Source: Liolophura sinensis (lineage: Eukaryota; Mollusca; Polyplacophora; Chitonida; Chitonidae). From it: a DNA stretch of 64,000 bases. The notes under the pieces are model-generated. The model did not search any database, was not told the origin of the DNA, and saw nothing but the letters and a program-made list of their open reading frames with translations. The position numbers were made by a program, and so were the translations under genes. Below, piece by piece: positions 46,673 to 57,474 of the stretch. Each line of letters begins with the position of its first letter. Positions within the stretch are counted from its first letter, which is position 1. Where the stretch lies: assembly GCF_032854445.1 (NCBI RefSeq), contig NC_088296.1, positions 18,777,485 through 18,841,484 on the forward strand, written 5' to 3'.

Positions 46673-48181
46673 AGACTAAGTTGATTTCGAGTAAGAAAAT
46701 TATTGCCATTAACTTGGACAACAACAACTTAAGATGTTCTACTCAGTAAAACGAGATAAATGCATGTAGCTATCGTAATTCTCACTCGTAATTCACTTTT
46801 ACTCTGTAAATGTGCTGTAGGTCTTTTAAATACTAACTATGTCTGACAAATTTTCTTTTCGGAAAGCAATCATGTAAATTTATCTTCCTGTCGACAGTAG
46901 GCATTATTCTATTTCCTTGTCCACTACGTTTGGGTGTGTCAGTACATATTATTTACATCCTTGTTTCACAGTGCATGAAGTCATGTTTTGCTGCAGAGAA
47001 GACGCCCTAATGATACTTTCCAAGCTTTACTATATTCAATTAACTTCGCCTAAACACGCACTTCACTAGAGTGGATTTTATAAAAGTTGTAGGGGGGAGG
47101 GGTGGGGCGGGGGCTGAGTAACACGCAAGTGAGGAATCGCTGACTTAACTGTCACGGTTCTGTTACAATTCAACGGGCACGAGGCAAATCGGTGGCTCAT
47201 GAGGCTCCTATTACATGCCATCTCACACGAGGCGAATCGTTTGCTCGCTTCTGCTACATATCAAGAGATTAGTCAAAGAATCGCAACAACAACAACGCCA
47301 GGAGAGGAATCACTCTTTCATACAAGAGTGACCCATAGATTTCATGAATTGTTTTATCACATAAAAGCATGAACCTAGAGCACGCAAACAATGAGCCACC
47401 TTTTCCCCATATACGTATGGCGACTCGGGCCGAGGCAGGACTAACCAATGTGCTTTTGTAATACTGACGTTGCCAGTTTCTCCGCAGAAGGCAGGAAAGA
47501 TTAGTAGACTACACGGTTTAGGCCAGTGTTACTTCTAAGGTGGGATAGGATTTTTATACAGTGAGGGACTCGAGGGCAAGCTACACAGTGGTCCAAATGA
47601 CAGTAGAAGGCATTTTATTTTCTGTCACGTTGCAGTGTGTGTATACTTCATTTATGTTTTTGAGCGCACATACAGATACTTTTGACGTAACAAAGGAAAG
47701 AACAAATGAGTTTTCAACCGTCTTGATTCAGACTAGAAGGAGTTTTTACGAGTTCTACATTGCAAAAAACATATTCAAAACCATAGCAAAATGGACAATG
47801 CAAAGAAATGAGATAAGTTGTTAAGCGAAGCAGATCAGTTGACAGGGAGCAAAATCGTAACTTTATTGCTCTATTAAAAGACAAAGTTAAAACGGATATA
47901 TATATTGTAGTAAAACACGAAACAAACCAACATGAAAGAATATAGCAACGGAGAGAATACTGGCAAGAACTGAGAACTTAACTGAGTGTTGCTTGTATCT
48001 ACTGGGGAAAAATAATGATTGACAATGTAATATTTTAAATTTCAGACCCTATGCCGAAATGACACAAATATTGCAACAGCAATATGTGAATACAAAAAGA
48101 TAAACACAGATATTCTATTAATTCAACACAAAGATTCTATTAAACTAACAGCATATTATATTATAATAACAGAATACATTA
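46672..48181. other. intergenic stretch without a gene
   Basis: No supported coding region; a frame at 47561-47824 (87 codons) is unrecognised and lacks context. The only notable element is the G-run motif at 47092-47113. Confidence 0.5.
47092..47113 (+). other. G-quadruplex-type motif
   Basis: Four G runs (6, 4, 4 and 5) are separated by single bases A, T and C, in otherwise AT-rich sequence. This fits the intramolecular quadruplex pattern with one-base loops. No gene is adjacent. Confidence 0.6.
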
Positions 48182-48298
48182 GGGGGCCTCCGTAGCTCAG
48201 TCGGTTAGTGCAGCGTAATGACCCAGAAGTCTCTCACCAATGCAGTCGCTGTGAGTTAAAGTCCAGCTCATGCACCAATCAAATAAATAAATAAATTA
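48182..48298 (+). mobile_element. SINE family S1 with internal deletion (copy A)
   Basis: The head GGGGGCCTCCGTAGCTCAGT through 'aaagtccagctcatg' joins directly to 'caccaatcaaataaataaat', so the middle is missing. Target duplication is AGAATACATTA (48171-48181) against AGAATACTTTA after the tail. In copy B the tail-side middle is present (55592 onward). Confidence 0.8.
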
Positions 48299-49564
48299 GA
48301 ATACTTTATAGCATCACTCAGACAACAGACATTCTGATAAAATTAAGAAATTATTTATTCGAGTTTAGTGTCGTTGTTTGATCACAAATATCAATAGGTG
48401 AAAACAGTGTTGTCGAAATAGTTGCCCTTGAATGTAGATGCTATTTCCGTATAGCGAGTGCGATCGAGCATGAATGACACATTGTATAGGTTTATACGAT
48501 CTTCCAGTGTTAATACAATTAACTCTGGTATTTATGGTTTTACACTTTGATGATACCATTGTTCATGTATTTTGGATATGCCGTATTCTTAATTTCCCAC
48601 ACATATTTCAGTTCATTACAAATACATACCAGTAGCGCTTATGACGAAGTGCCTACCATGTGGCACAGTCATGAGTAAAGTGCGCACTTACATGAATAAA
48701 TGTTTTTAAAACAAAAGCAAACTCATTATGACGGCACGCTGTGTAAAATTTATTTAACCATGAATGTGAGTTAAGTGTGTACGCCTATGAACTCAGACTA
48801 ATTCACAGGTGGGCGACGAGGCTAGGTAAAATCTTACCTGAGGCGAGTTTTAAAGATCCTGTTGTAGAAACTTAAAAAAACGTTGTTGATGTATGTTTTT
48901 AAAGAACATATTTCTTTACACTCCCTTACACGTCTGAAATTATCCCGTCCCTGTTTGTCTAAAATCTATCCCTTATCACTTTGGCATAAAAGCAATAAAA
49001 AGCTAGTACATTTAGTTATTTATTTCATTATTCGTAATTGCTCTTTGTAATTATTCGAATTTGTGCCCTCACTTATAAAGGGGCATATAGTTACAGTCAA
49101 TACTGCCAAAATAGAATAACTTGTAACATATCGGCGTCGCATAGTGATCTTTACGTATTAAGAAGCGTATGTTTGTAAACGTACGTATATGAGTGCAGTT
49201 CTCATATCAACAGCTTCGATGCGTTACGATGCGTAACACCCCAAGGCTAACAGAAGTAATTAATATGAAAAAAAGGAGCTATACATGACGTCAAAATCTT
49301 GTCGTGTGTCCCATGAAACCAATCAGGATGCAAACCACAGGCGAAGTAGGGCTCCACTGATTGACACGCTTACCTGATCCACGCATGCGCATTGCATATA
49401 TGGTATAAACTTAAACTGTTGCCTTTCATCGGGAATGTCAGTCTATTTTTATCATCTCCTCAGGGCTTTAATTTTGACCAATGAAAACGACAACGAAACT
49501 AAACAGGTAGGGAGAAAAATAGTTACGCGAGCGAATCAGAGAGAAGGGGGCGTTCGTTGATGTG

Positions 49565-49572
49565 TATATAAA
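49565..49572 (+). promoter_or_regulatory. TATA box of gene 4 (copy A)
   Basis: TATATAAA precedes the inferred exon 1 by about 30 bases. A CCAAT motif (GACCAATGAAAA) lies about 90 bases upstream near 49480. Exon 1 (about 49598-49672) ends CAGCAG before GTAATA. The same arrangement is in copy B. Confidence 0.65.
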
Positions 49573-49597
49573 TCAGGTCGCTTCGTCGAGATTAAGT

Positions 49598-49672
49598 ATA
49601 CTGAGTCTTCACAACAAGACCCTCTCCAACTTTTCACGATATCTGAGTTCTGACAGACGAATTGACCAGCAG
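49598..49672 (+). other. gene 4 non-coding exon 1 (copy A)
   Basis: Runs from about 30 bases after the TATA box to GACCAGCAG at a GTAATA donor. It contains no ATG. The 5' end is inferred. Confidence 0.5.
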
Positions 49673-50102
49673 GTAATATTAATCTATATATACACATGTA
49701 TTTACCTATTTATATCATTTATTTAACACCTGGTTCAGTGTTTATGTTCTGTTCGTTCGGTTGTGTTTAGCTCTTGATGGATAAGACGCAACAGCCTCAT
49801 GTATGGTTCTCCAAAATAGGCTCGAAACACAAGCGGGGAGTCAGTAACAATACACCTAAGTCTAGAATAAATGTAGTCAAGAACCCGTTCAATGTCTTCG
49901 ACCTTGTACATATACCAAGGCCTAAATATTTGTATAATTTAAATCATTACTTATAAGCGAAGGTAATGTAATGTACGAGTCTAACGTAGCTATAGTGACA
50001 GTGGTGGCAACGGCGTCGTGATCTCGTGGGATTTGACAAATTTTCATCCATTGGTCAGGAATACATAATCAACTGAATTTGCTTTATTCCTCAATTGCAG
50101 GT

Positions 50103-51352
50103 ATGGCTCACAAGTTTCTTGCTGCGTGTTGTTTGCTTCTTTGCTTATACCTCATTTCTGCCGAAAGGACGAGAGGCAATAGAAATGATAGGTTTAAACC
50201 CAGGGAAACCACCACCACAACAACAACAGAACCCACATCACCCGCAACAGTAGCACCGACAGGGTCAAGATCCCTGGCTGCCGAAGGAAGGAAGGCTGCT
50301 TCGCGGACGGCATCGGAAAACCGACGTGCAACTGCCAATAATCGTGTGGCCAGTGAAGGGCGTGCCGATATACCGGAGCCGATAGTTGTGGTAAAGGTTC
50401 CCAAACATGCATCCGCTGGAAAGGGAGAGAACTGCCCGGAGTGCCCATTGTTCCGAAGATGAAGTTGTAGTGATTGGCGGTTACAATTACAGTAAGCAGA
50501 ATTCTATGTAGGACTACTTCCCGTTTAAACACTAAGTTATAACTAGAATCTAATAATTAACTAACACAGCAAAGAGAGTAAAACCAGAGCAGCGAAGACA
50601 ATGTGACAGCTGGCAAATGTTTACACGTAACGGGTGAAATTCGGGTTTTTGAAGTAAAAACAAGGCTACACATCCACATTGTACATATTGAGCAGTTGTT
50701 ACTTACATTTTATACATATTAATAAACAAGACAAATAATGATGTTCGCGTTTATATATATTTTCAAATATATTCCAGTCTATTTCAATATATTTCTTGGA
50801 TTTTGTTTACAGCGGTTTGCCGCGGACCAGAAGGGGACACGTTGATTCGATAGACTTTTATATTTGCTGTGATGGCGTGTACTTCCAAAACACGGACAAA
50901 ACTGACCCTAAAGTATGCTGTGGAAAAGATTACTACCTTCCTAGCACAGAAATCTGTTGCGTTGACAAGTTCTACAAGAAAATTGACGAGGATACCGGAC
51001 TTCCGGCAAACGTGCTGCGGAGATGTGTACTATATACGAGACATTGAAGTCTGTTGCAACGGAGAATACGACGACAAGTTCGCGTTCGGTTGTTGTAACC
51101 AAACAGTTCTACTCTCTTGATACCACTGAATGTTGTAACGGCGTCGAACACCAACGACACGGAGGTTTTTAAATGCTGTAATACTTATTATGGTCCCTCA
51201 GATTCATCTGCTGTAATAATTTACCATACCATTCATTCTTTTATTCTTGCTGCCACAACAAGAACCAGTATATTCCCAGCACCCACCATTGCTGCGCGGA
51301 CGGAAGTGTTTTGAGTCACGGAAATATCTGTGGTTTTCCTGCACGGAAGTAA
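50103..51352 (+). pseudogene. gene 4 (copy A): signal peptide, Thr-rich linker, broken galaxin-like exon
   Basis: Exon 2 starts after CAATTGCAG (50100). ATG 50103 opens a signal peptide (MAHKFLAACCLLLCLYLIS), a basic stretch, a seven-Thr run, then a low-complexity Ala/Glu/Arg segment, stopping at 50462. The phase-1 donor GTAAGC at 50492 can join exon 3 (acceptor TTTACAG, 50813), but only in a frame shifted by one from the ATG frame. Exon 3 differs from the intact copy B by five one-base indels (near 50845, 51007, 51100, 51168 and 51211), the first giving an immediate stop. As assembled it cannot encode a galaxin-like protein. The pattern of mixed single-base gains and losses suggests consensus errors at a contig end rather than an old pseudogene. 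Confidence 0.6.
50565..50660 (+). repeat. dispersed repeat R, 5' fragment in intron 2 (copy A)
   Basis: 'cacagcaaagagagtaaaac', 'cagagcagcgaagacaatgt', 'gacagctggcaaatgtttac'. The same insertion is in copy B at 57967-58060. Confidence 0.6.
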
Positions 51353-51505
51353 TTGTCATAGAGACTATCACAAGTGTCAAAGACGAAATTAACTCATTGT
51401 TAACAGAGAACATGACAAATTCTAGACCAAATAAGTAACGAAGTATTTATTGCAGCGAAGTGTGTCAGCCAATGTCTGTAACTTGGTGCTGATATTTATG
51501 ATAAA

Positions 51506-51511
51506 AATAAA
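51506..51511 (+). terminator. poly(A) signal of gene 4 (copy A)
   Basis: AATAAA about 155 bases after the stop of exon 3, followed by an A run and then a GT-rich stretch (ggatgtgtttgtattt). Copy B has the same at 58908-58913. Confidence 0.55.
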
Positions 51512-51585
51512 AAAAAAAACGTTAAAAGAAGGCGGATGTGTTTGTATTTCAATACTATTATTTACGCACTACTTAATAGCTCGAT

Positions 51586-51850
51586 GATGGAATGGTTAGA
51601 GCATACGCTTCGAAGTCAGGAGACCCGGGACCAAACCCAGATCGGGTGATACCAAGATTGAAAAAAAATGTTACTTCTCGCTGCCTTGCTTGGAGCTCAG
51701 CACTGGGAGATTAAAGTACGGTACTATTGACTGGTTGGCCCCGATTCAATGTAATGTGACTGAATGAGTTGTCATGGCTGGTGTCCTTGTTATAATATTT
51801 TAGTGGAAGTACAATTTGTTGGCATGCACAGGCTCTGCCACAGTAAATAC
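51586..51850 (+). mobile_element. SINE-like element, family S3 (copy A)
   Basis: The tRNA-like head is 'gatggaatggttagagcata' then 'agacccgggaccaaaccc' (B-box-like). The body is 'gctcagcactgggagattaa' and 'tgactggttggcc'. The copy B counterpart is at 58988-59250. Confidence 0.6.
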
Positions 51851-51973
51851 TACGCCATAATAAAATGTAATGCAGGTTCGCTGCAAATACACATATAGAT
51901 GAATTAATCATGATTAAATTTATTTTATAAGTCTCCCTCCACCCTTACCCGCCCCATGAAACGGCTTGTAATG

Positions 51974-52135
51974 TATTTATTTATTTGAATTGGGCGTCTT
52001 ACGCCATATTCAAGAATATTTCACCTATACGACATCGGACAGCATTATGGTGGGAAGAAACCGGGCAGAGGCCGGAGGAAACCCACGACCGTCCGCAGGT
52101 TGCTGTAAGACCTTCCCACGAACGCACGGGGTATA
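51974..52135 (-). mobile_element. SINE family S1, 3' two thirds (copy A)
   Basis: Reverse strand: 'acgccatattcaagaatatt', 'cagcattatggtgggaagaa', 'accgtccgcaggttgctgta'. The copy B counterpart is at 59383-59538. Confidence 0.7.
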
Positions 52136-52345
52136 ATGTAAACAAGTAGAATGTGTAGTTCTAGTCTACTCATTTACTTGAGTCGTGCATGCCACCCTGC
52201 TTGAAGAGTTTTTCACGGATAGTCAGATTTATGCCTGGGCGAATGCAGTTGAAAGGGATTAGTTATGCATGTATCGCATGTTGCATAAGAACAATAACAT
52301 TAAACATATACAACACAAAGAGGAAACCAGAGCAGTGACGACAGC

Positions 52346-52594
52346 GTGATAGCTGCCAAATGGTCACACGTAACCTATGAAACCATCGTCTATTATACAT
52401 ATGACAATACATTAAGACTGTTCACATTTCCTTTTATAGAATTTGTCGGAAACAGTGATGATATTTACATTTCACTAACTCCAAGACTGAATATAGAAGC
52501 CATAAATAACTTTGCAGCTCTGTGTGCTGTCAAAATGTTGGAATATAGGATAGTGTTGAGGGAGAACTATTATCAGGTAGGCCCTAAAAGCTAA
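52346..52594 (+). other. conserved short ORF of unknown nature (copy A)
   Basis: The last part (DDIYISLTPRLN, EAINNFAALCAVKMLEYR) is open in both copies (B: 59800-59994). In A it is flanked by a possible acceptor (TTTTATAG) and donor (CAGGTAGG), but copy B has TATACA at the acceptor. The upstream half lies in an R fragment. It is not recognised and may be a cryptic exon or chance. Confidence 0.2.
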
Positions 52595-53111
52595 CTGTGT
52601 CAGCTACAGGGGTATATTCTATGTCAGACCTAGCTGGCGTCGATAATCAGTACGTGGTGTATTTAACTCTATGTTGTCGATCACTTAATTCATTGTAGAA
52701 TGAAGTAAAATTACTTCACATGACATTCATATCTGTACTGACATGTATGGTTGGTATATTGGACACTTTCTGCAAAAAGCCTATGTCTAATGGACATACG
52801 CCCTCGTATGCATCAGTACAGTGTAAGTGTCTTATTATATCATATTACTGTATAACCAGGATCCTGCTTTTAGACTAAACATCCTCATGGCCTGGTCTCT
52901 TTGTACTGGTTTAATGTTAATGTATTTTAAATGGGATGGTAAAACGTAATTTGAAATTTTGAGTAATTCTAAGCCAGTAACGTTTTATACAACACACATA
53001 ACAGTAATCTGTTGTTTTTTTTTTTAACCGAATTATGGTTTAAAACCAATGGTACTAGTGGGCGTGTAATTTTACACTATTTAAACATTTACGTCAACTG
53101 TGGGCAAGAAA

Positions 53112-53523
53112 GCCTCGTGCGAGTTAAGTTGACAGGAGGCCGTATTTCACCTGTTGCATGGCCTGTTTTCCAATTATCACACACTTGTCGCTGTTGTGGT
53201 TTTACTCTCTGTGTGTAAGTCTTTTATTGTATAGTTTTTTTTTATCGTGTCATAGATAGTACGAAGTGCATGGTGACGTACCATCATCCAAAATGCACGG
53301 CAGATGTGAAGATTCTCTTAATAGAAGTTGTCCTATCTTGCCAGAAAGAAAAAAAGAAACCATTACTTTTACGTAGAACGAGATATCCGTCTATGTTATA
53401 CAAGACGCAGCATTTAAAGAGCCAATTATTATATTTATGGTTTACATGCATTGCCTTACTGCGGCATTTTGTCAGCATCTACAACATACAAGCAACATCC
53501 ATGATCTTGTAATTGAAGCACAA
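53112..53523. repeat. segment present in copy A, absent from copy B
   Basis: About 410 bases including a reverse R copy (53115-53225: 'cacttgtcgctgttgtggtt'). In copy B 'tgtgggcaagaaa' joins directly to 'cagcttttcataac'. This is either an insertion in one haplotype or a deletion in the other. Confidence 0.7.
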
Positions 53524-53949
53524 GCTTTTCATAACAAAGGCAAGAACACACGTTTGTGGAATTATCCAGGAAGATGGTAGGGAAAATAAAATGTTCCACG
53601 CTCCACGCCTGTCTGATGACTTTGATCTTCACAAATGAGTTTTCTGAAATGTGAGTATGATATGTATATACATAGGCTAACAAAGTATACTCAACGACAT
53701 ATAATTTCCACATTTTAGGATAGTAATTCAGGAGCTATAGCAGCGTGAAAACTGTGTGGCCTTAACATGAATCCGTCTCACTTCGCTCTCTGTTGGACGT
53801 TGTTTTGAAATTTGGCCTCACGATTTGGCCCAACGAAAGCGTCCGTTCTGGTTGACGTCTAGTATACGAATGTGTGAATCTATATGCACATATGTATAGC
53901 TACTGTAGCCCTTATTAGCTGATGTAATAAATAGATGGAACATTTGCAG

Positions 53950-54207
53950 CTACCAGCTGTGCCGATGCCAACGGACATGTTGAGAAAGGCAAGTTCTACA
54001 ACATCTCGGACATTGAGGCTAATTTTGTAAATGCACAAACACTTTGTGAACGGGATGGTGGACGTTTGGCTAATATCGCACCGCAACCGGTGTCGAGCAT
54101 GCTGGACTTTCCTCTGGCCACATTTTTAGGACCTAGTGTTGGCGACAGTTGTGATTGGATCGGAGCGTCGGATCGGGAAAAAGAAGGCATCTGGTTGTGG
54201 ACTGACG
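53950..54207 (+). CDS. C-type lectin domain exon, N-terminal half (copy A)
   Basis: A 258-base exon bounded by TTTGCAG and GTATGT, entering and leaving in phase 1 (86 codons). It reads FYNISDIEANFVNAQTLCER, then DGGRLANIAPQP and a closing WIGASDREKEGIWLWTDG. These are the hallmarks of the first half of a C-type lectin fold: the AxxxC...GG.LA helix-strand region and the WIG...EG.W.W strand block. The second half, with the last two cysteines and the sugar-ligating WND region, is not found downstream within the window. A retroelement remnant occupies the expected place. It could be an alternative downstream exon of gene 4, whose exon 2 also ends in phase 1, or part of another gene. Confidence 0.75.
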
Positions 54208-54705
54208 GTATGTATTTCGTGTTTGACGTTACATGTAACCGCAGAACAAAGAAACCTTTTATTATTTGTTACGCACAATTTCTGATTCAAGTATGGTGAA
54301 ACGACAAAAATGGCCACAGAAATTAAGTCAGGAAAAAACAACGGATAACTCGGCAATGGTTGGTGCTTCAGCATTCAAATAATCGACATGATGTTGACGA
54401 TGTCGTACTGAAAATCACCTGATGGGAAACTATTTTGAATTCTGAAGTTAGGTTTACGTTATGACTTAAATGACAGTGATAACATCCAATCAACCATACG
54501 ATTCTAACACAACTGTTCAAATGCCATCTAAAAGTCAATGCAGGCATGGTAGGAAGAAGTTTAATAAGATGTCCATTCACAGCAACATAACTGTCAGCTG
54601 CCTGGTATATTTGTCCAATACATCAGATAGCATGCACGCTGTACCCACAGTATATGTGCACTTCCTCTTAAAATACTTGAGTACAGTGGTTACAGATACA
54701 ATGCC

Positions 54706-55235
54706 CACTTCTACACTTTCTGTACCACCCCGTCTGATCCGCGTATGTCAAGGACATGTCCAATTTCCGACTTTATCATCCAGTCAGAACATTTCAGACG
54801 ATAAAAATACACTGTTCTTAAAATTAATGGTCTCGATTTATTCAACAATCCACGAATTTTTAAATGATTCTGAGGTTAGCAATGCTGTACCGAATTACTT
54901 CAACTACGAGAGCCCGATGCGTTTCCTGCCAATATATAAAACCTATGGCTTCCGAGATATTTAATAACGCGAAAGCGGTTAAAGATTTTTAAAATGTCCA
55001 AATATACATCTGGTAGATACAGTTGTGACTGTGAATTGTCAGATTTTACTTACCATTCATGTAGGCATGTCTTGACTGGTATTGTAAATAATGATGGTCT
55101 TCGAATTCTGCTTGTGAGGGGTCCCCAGTATACAGAACCAAGAAAGATAAATGTTAATATCAGACTTAATAAGAAAATTGCCCTTTCTACGCTTGAAAGC
55201 TTGCCAAAAAATGGTGGTAAACGGGAGAAAGTTTG
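54706..55235 (+). mobile_element. retroelement remnant, region upstream of reverse transcriptase (copy A)
   Basis: The peptide pieces SEVSNAVPNYF, then SGRYSCDCELSDF, HVLTGIVNNDGLR and ILLVRGPQYTEPRKI recall the conserved block (CDC...GHVxTGDLxIIxNxxLRxLxxKGPxYREP) found N-terminal to reverse transcriptase in retroelements common in cnidarians and molluscs, which I believe are Penelope-like. There are frameshifts, and no reverse transcriptase or endonuclease follows before the gap. In copy B the same remnant is also truncated, so it is a dead fragment. Confidence 0.55.
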
Positions 55236-55391
55236 ATAATTTTAACATTATACATTTATCCTTACCTGGAAAATAATACCACTGAAAGGTCCTGCAAATG
55301 GCGTGTACATATCTCGCCTTGTAGCATTTGTTAGATCGTGTGTGCTGTGTGGCTATTTCAATCAACATTACTAGATATTACGGCAAAAACT

Positions 55392-55591
55392 NNNNNNNNN
55401 NNNNNNNNNNNNNNNNNNNNNNNNNNNNNNNNNNNNNNNNNNNNNNNNNNNNNNNNNNNNNNNNNNNNNNNNNNNNNNNNNNNNNNNNNNNNNNNNNNNN
55501 NNNNNNNNNNNNNNNNNNNNNNNNNNNNNNNNNNNNNNNNNNNNNNNNNNNNNNNNNNNNNNNNNNNNNNNNNNNNNNNNNNNNNNNNNNN
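55392..55591. other. assembly gap of exactly 200 N
   Basis: The round length marks a scaffold gap of unknown size. The left side ends in the 3' end of copy A and the right side begins inside the S1 SINE that opens copy B. Confidence 0.98.
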
Positions 55592-55655
55592 CGTCGAATA
55601 AGTGAAATATTCTTGAGTACGGCGTAAAATAGCAATCAAATAAATAAATAATAAA
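55592..55655 (+). mobile_element. SINE family S1 tail (copy B, cut by the gap)
   Basis: 'gtcgaataagtgaaatattc', 'ttgagtacggcgtaaaatag' and an AAAT tail, then 'tagaatacattatagcatca' as after the SINE at 48182 in copy A. It shows that this SINE is not internally deleted in copy B. Confidence 0.8.
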
Positions 55656-56931
55656 TATAGAATACATTATAGCATCACTCAGACAACAGACATTCTGTTA
55701 AAATTAAGAAATTATTTATTCGAGTTTAGTGTCGTTGTTTGATCACAAATATCACTAGGTGAAAACAGTGTTGTTCGAAATAGTTGCCCTTGAATGTAGA
55801 TGCTATTTCCGTTATAGCGAGTGCGATCGAGCATGAATGACACATTGTATAGGTTTATACGATCTTCCAGTGTTAATACAATTAACTCTGGTATTTATGG
55901 TTTTTACACTTTGATGATACCATTGTTCATGTATTTTGGATATGCCGTATTCTTAATTTCCACACATATTTCAGTTCATTACAAATACATACCAGTAGCG
56001 CTTATGACGAAGGGCCTACCATGTGGCACAGTCATGAGTAAAGTGCGCACTTACATGAATAAATGTTTTAAAACAAAAACAAACTCATTATGACGGCACG
56101 CTGTGTTAAATTTATTTAACCATGAATGTGAGTTAAGTGTGTACGCCTATGAACTCAGACTAATTCACAGGTGGGCGACGAGGCTAGGTAAAATCTTACC
56201 TGAGGCGAGTTTTAAAGATCCTGTTGTAGAAACTTAAAAAAAACGTTGTTGATGTATGTTTTTAAAGAACTTTAAATATTTCTTTACACTCCCTTACACG
56301 TCTGAAATTAGCCCGTCCCTGTTTGTCTAAAATCTATCCCTTATCACTTTGGCATAAAAGCGATAAAAAGCTAGTACATTTAGTTATTTATTTCATTATT
56401 TGTAATTGCTCTTTGTAATTATTCGAATTTGCACCCTCACTTATAAAGGGGCGTATAGTTACAGTCAATACTGCCAAAATAGAATAACTTGTAACATATC
56501 AGCGTCATATAGTGATCTTTAAGTATTAAGAAGCGTATGTTTGTAAACGTACGTATATGAGTGCAGTTCTCATATCAACAGGTTCGATGCGTTACGATGC
56601 GTAACACCCCAAGGCTCACAGAAGTAATTAATATGAAAAAAGGAGCTATACATGACGTCAAAATCTTGTCGTGTGTCCGATGAAACCAATCAGGATGCAA
56701 ACCACAGGCGAAGTAGGGCTCCACTGATTGACACGCTTACCTGATCCCACGCATGCGCATGCATATATGGTATAAACTTAAACTGTTGCCTTTCATCGGG
56801 AATGTCAGTCTATTTTTATCATCTCCTCAGGGCTTTAATTTTGACCAATGAAAACGACAACGAAACTAAACAGGTAGGGAGAAAAATAGTTACGCGAGCG
56901 AATCAGAGAGAAGGAGGCGTTCGTTGATGTG

Positions 56932-56939
56932 TATATAAA
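56932..56939 (+). promoter_or_regulatory. TATA box of gene 4 (copy B)
   Basis: TATATAAA, identical in setting to copy A. Exon 1 ends at 57039 before GTAATA. Confidence 0.65.
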
Positions 56940-57140
56940 TCAGGTCGCTTCGTCGAGATTAAGTATACTGAGTCTTCACAACGAGACCTTCTCCAACTTT
57001 TTCACGATATCTGGGTTCTGACAGACGATTGACCAGCAGGTAATATTAATCTATATATACACATGTATTTACCTATTTATATCATTTATTTAACACCTGG
57101 TTCAGTGTTTATGGTCTGTTCGTTCGGTTGTGTTTAGCCC

Positions 57141-57329
57141 TTGATGGAAGTGGATAAGAAGCAACAGCCTCATGTATGGTTCTCCAAAATAGGCTCGAAA
57201 CACAAGCGGGGAGTCAGTAACAATACACCTAAGTCTAGAATAAATGTAGTCAAGAACCCGTTCAATGTCTTCGACCTTGTACATATACCAAGGCCTAAAT
57301 ATTTGTATAATTTAAATCATTACTTATAA
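57141..57329 (+). other. intron ORF conserved between copies A and B
   Basis: 62 codons (QPHVWFSKIGSKHKRGVSNN region), also present as 60 codons at 49774-49956. It lies in intron 1 of gene 4. The A copy has a three-base deletion and an extra change near the start but no frameshift. It is not recognised; because the two copies are probably alleles, conservation is weak evidence. Confidence 0.2.
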
Positions 57330-57474
57330 GCGAGGTAATGCAATGTACGAGTCTAACGTAGCTATAGTGACAGTGGTGGCAACGGCGTCGTGATCTCGTG
57401 GGATTTGACAAATTTTCATCCATTGGTCAGGAATACATAATCAACTGGATTTGCTTTATTCCTCAATTGCAGGT

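Larger units (their letters stand above)
48299..55391 (+). repeat. duplicated locus, copy A
   Basis: Collinear with copy B (55656-62265), same orientation. Differences are mostly one-base indels and scattered substitutions, plus about 410 bases present only in A (53112-53523), about 120 bases present only in A (54584-54705), and minor others. Copy A ends at the 200-N gap in 'attacggcaaaaact', which in copy B continues at 62266. Confidence 0.9.

Noticed and set aside
55328-55667. Frames spanning the N gap
   Set aside because: They read through 200 unknown bases and carry no information.
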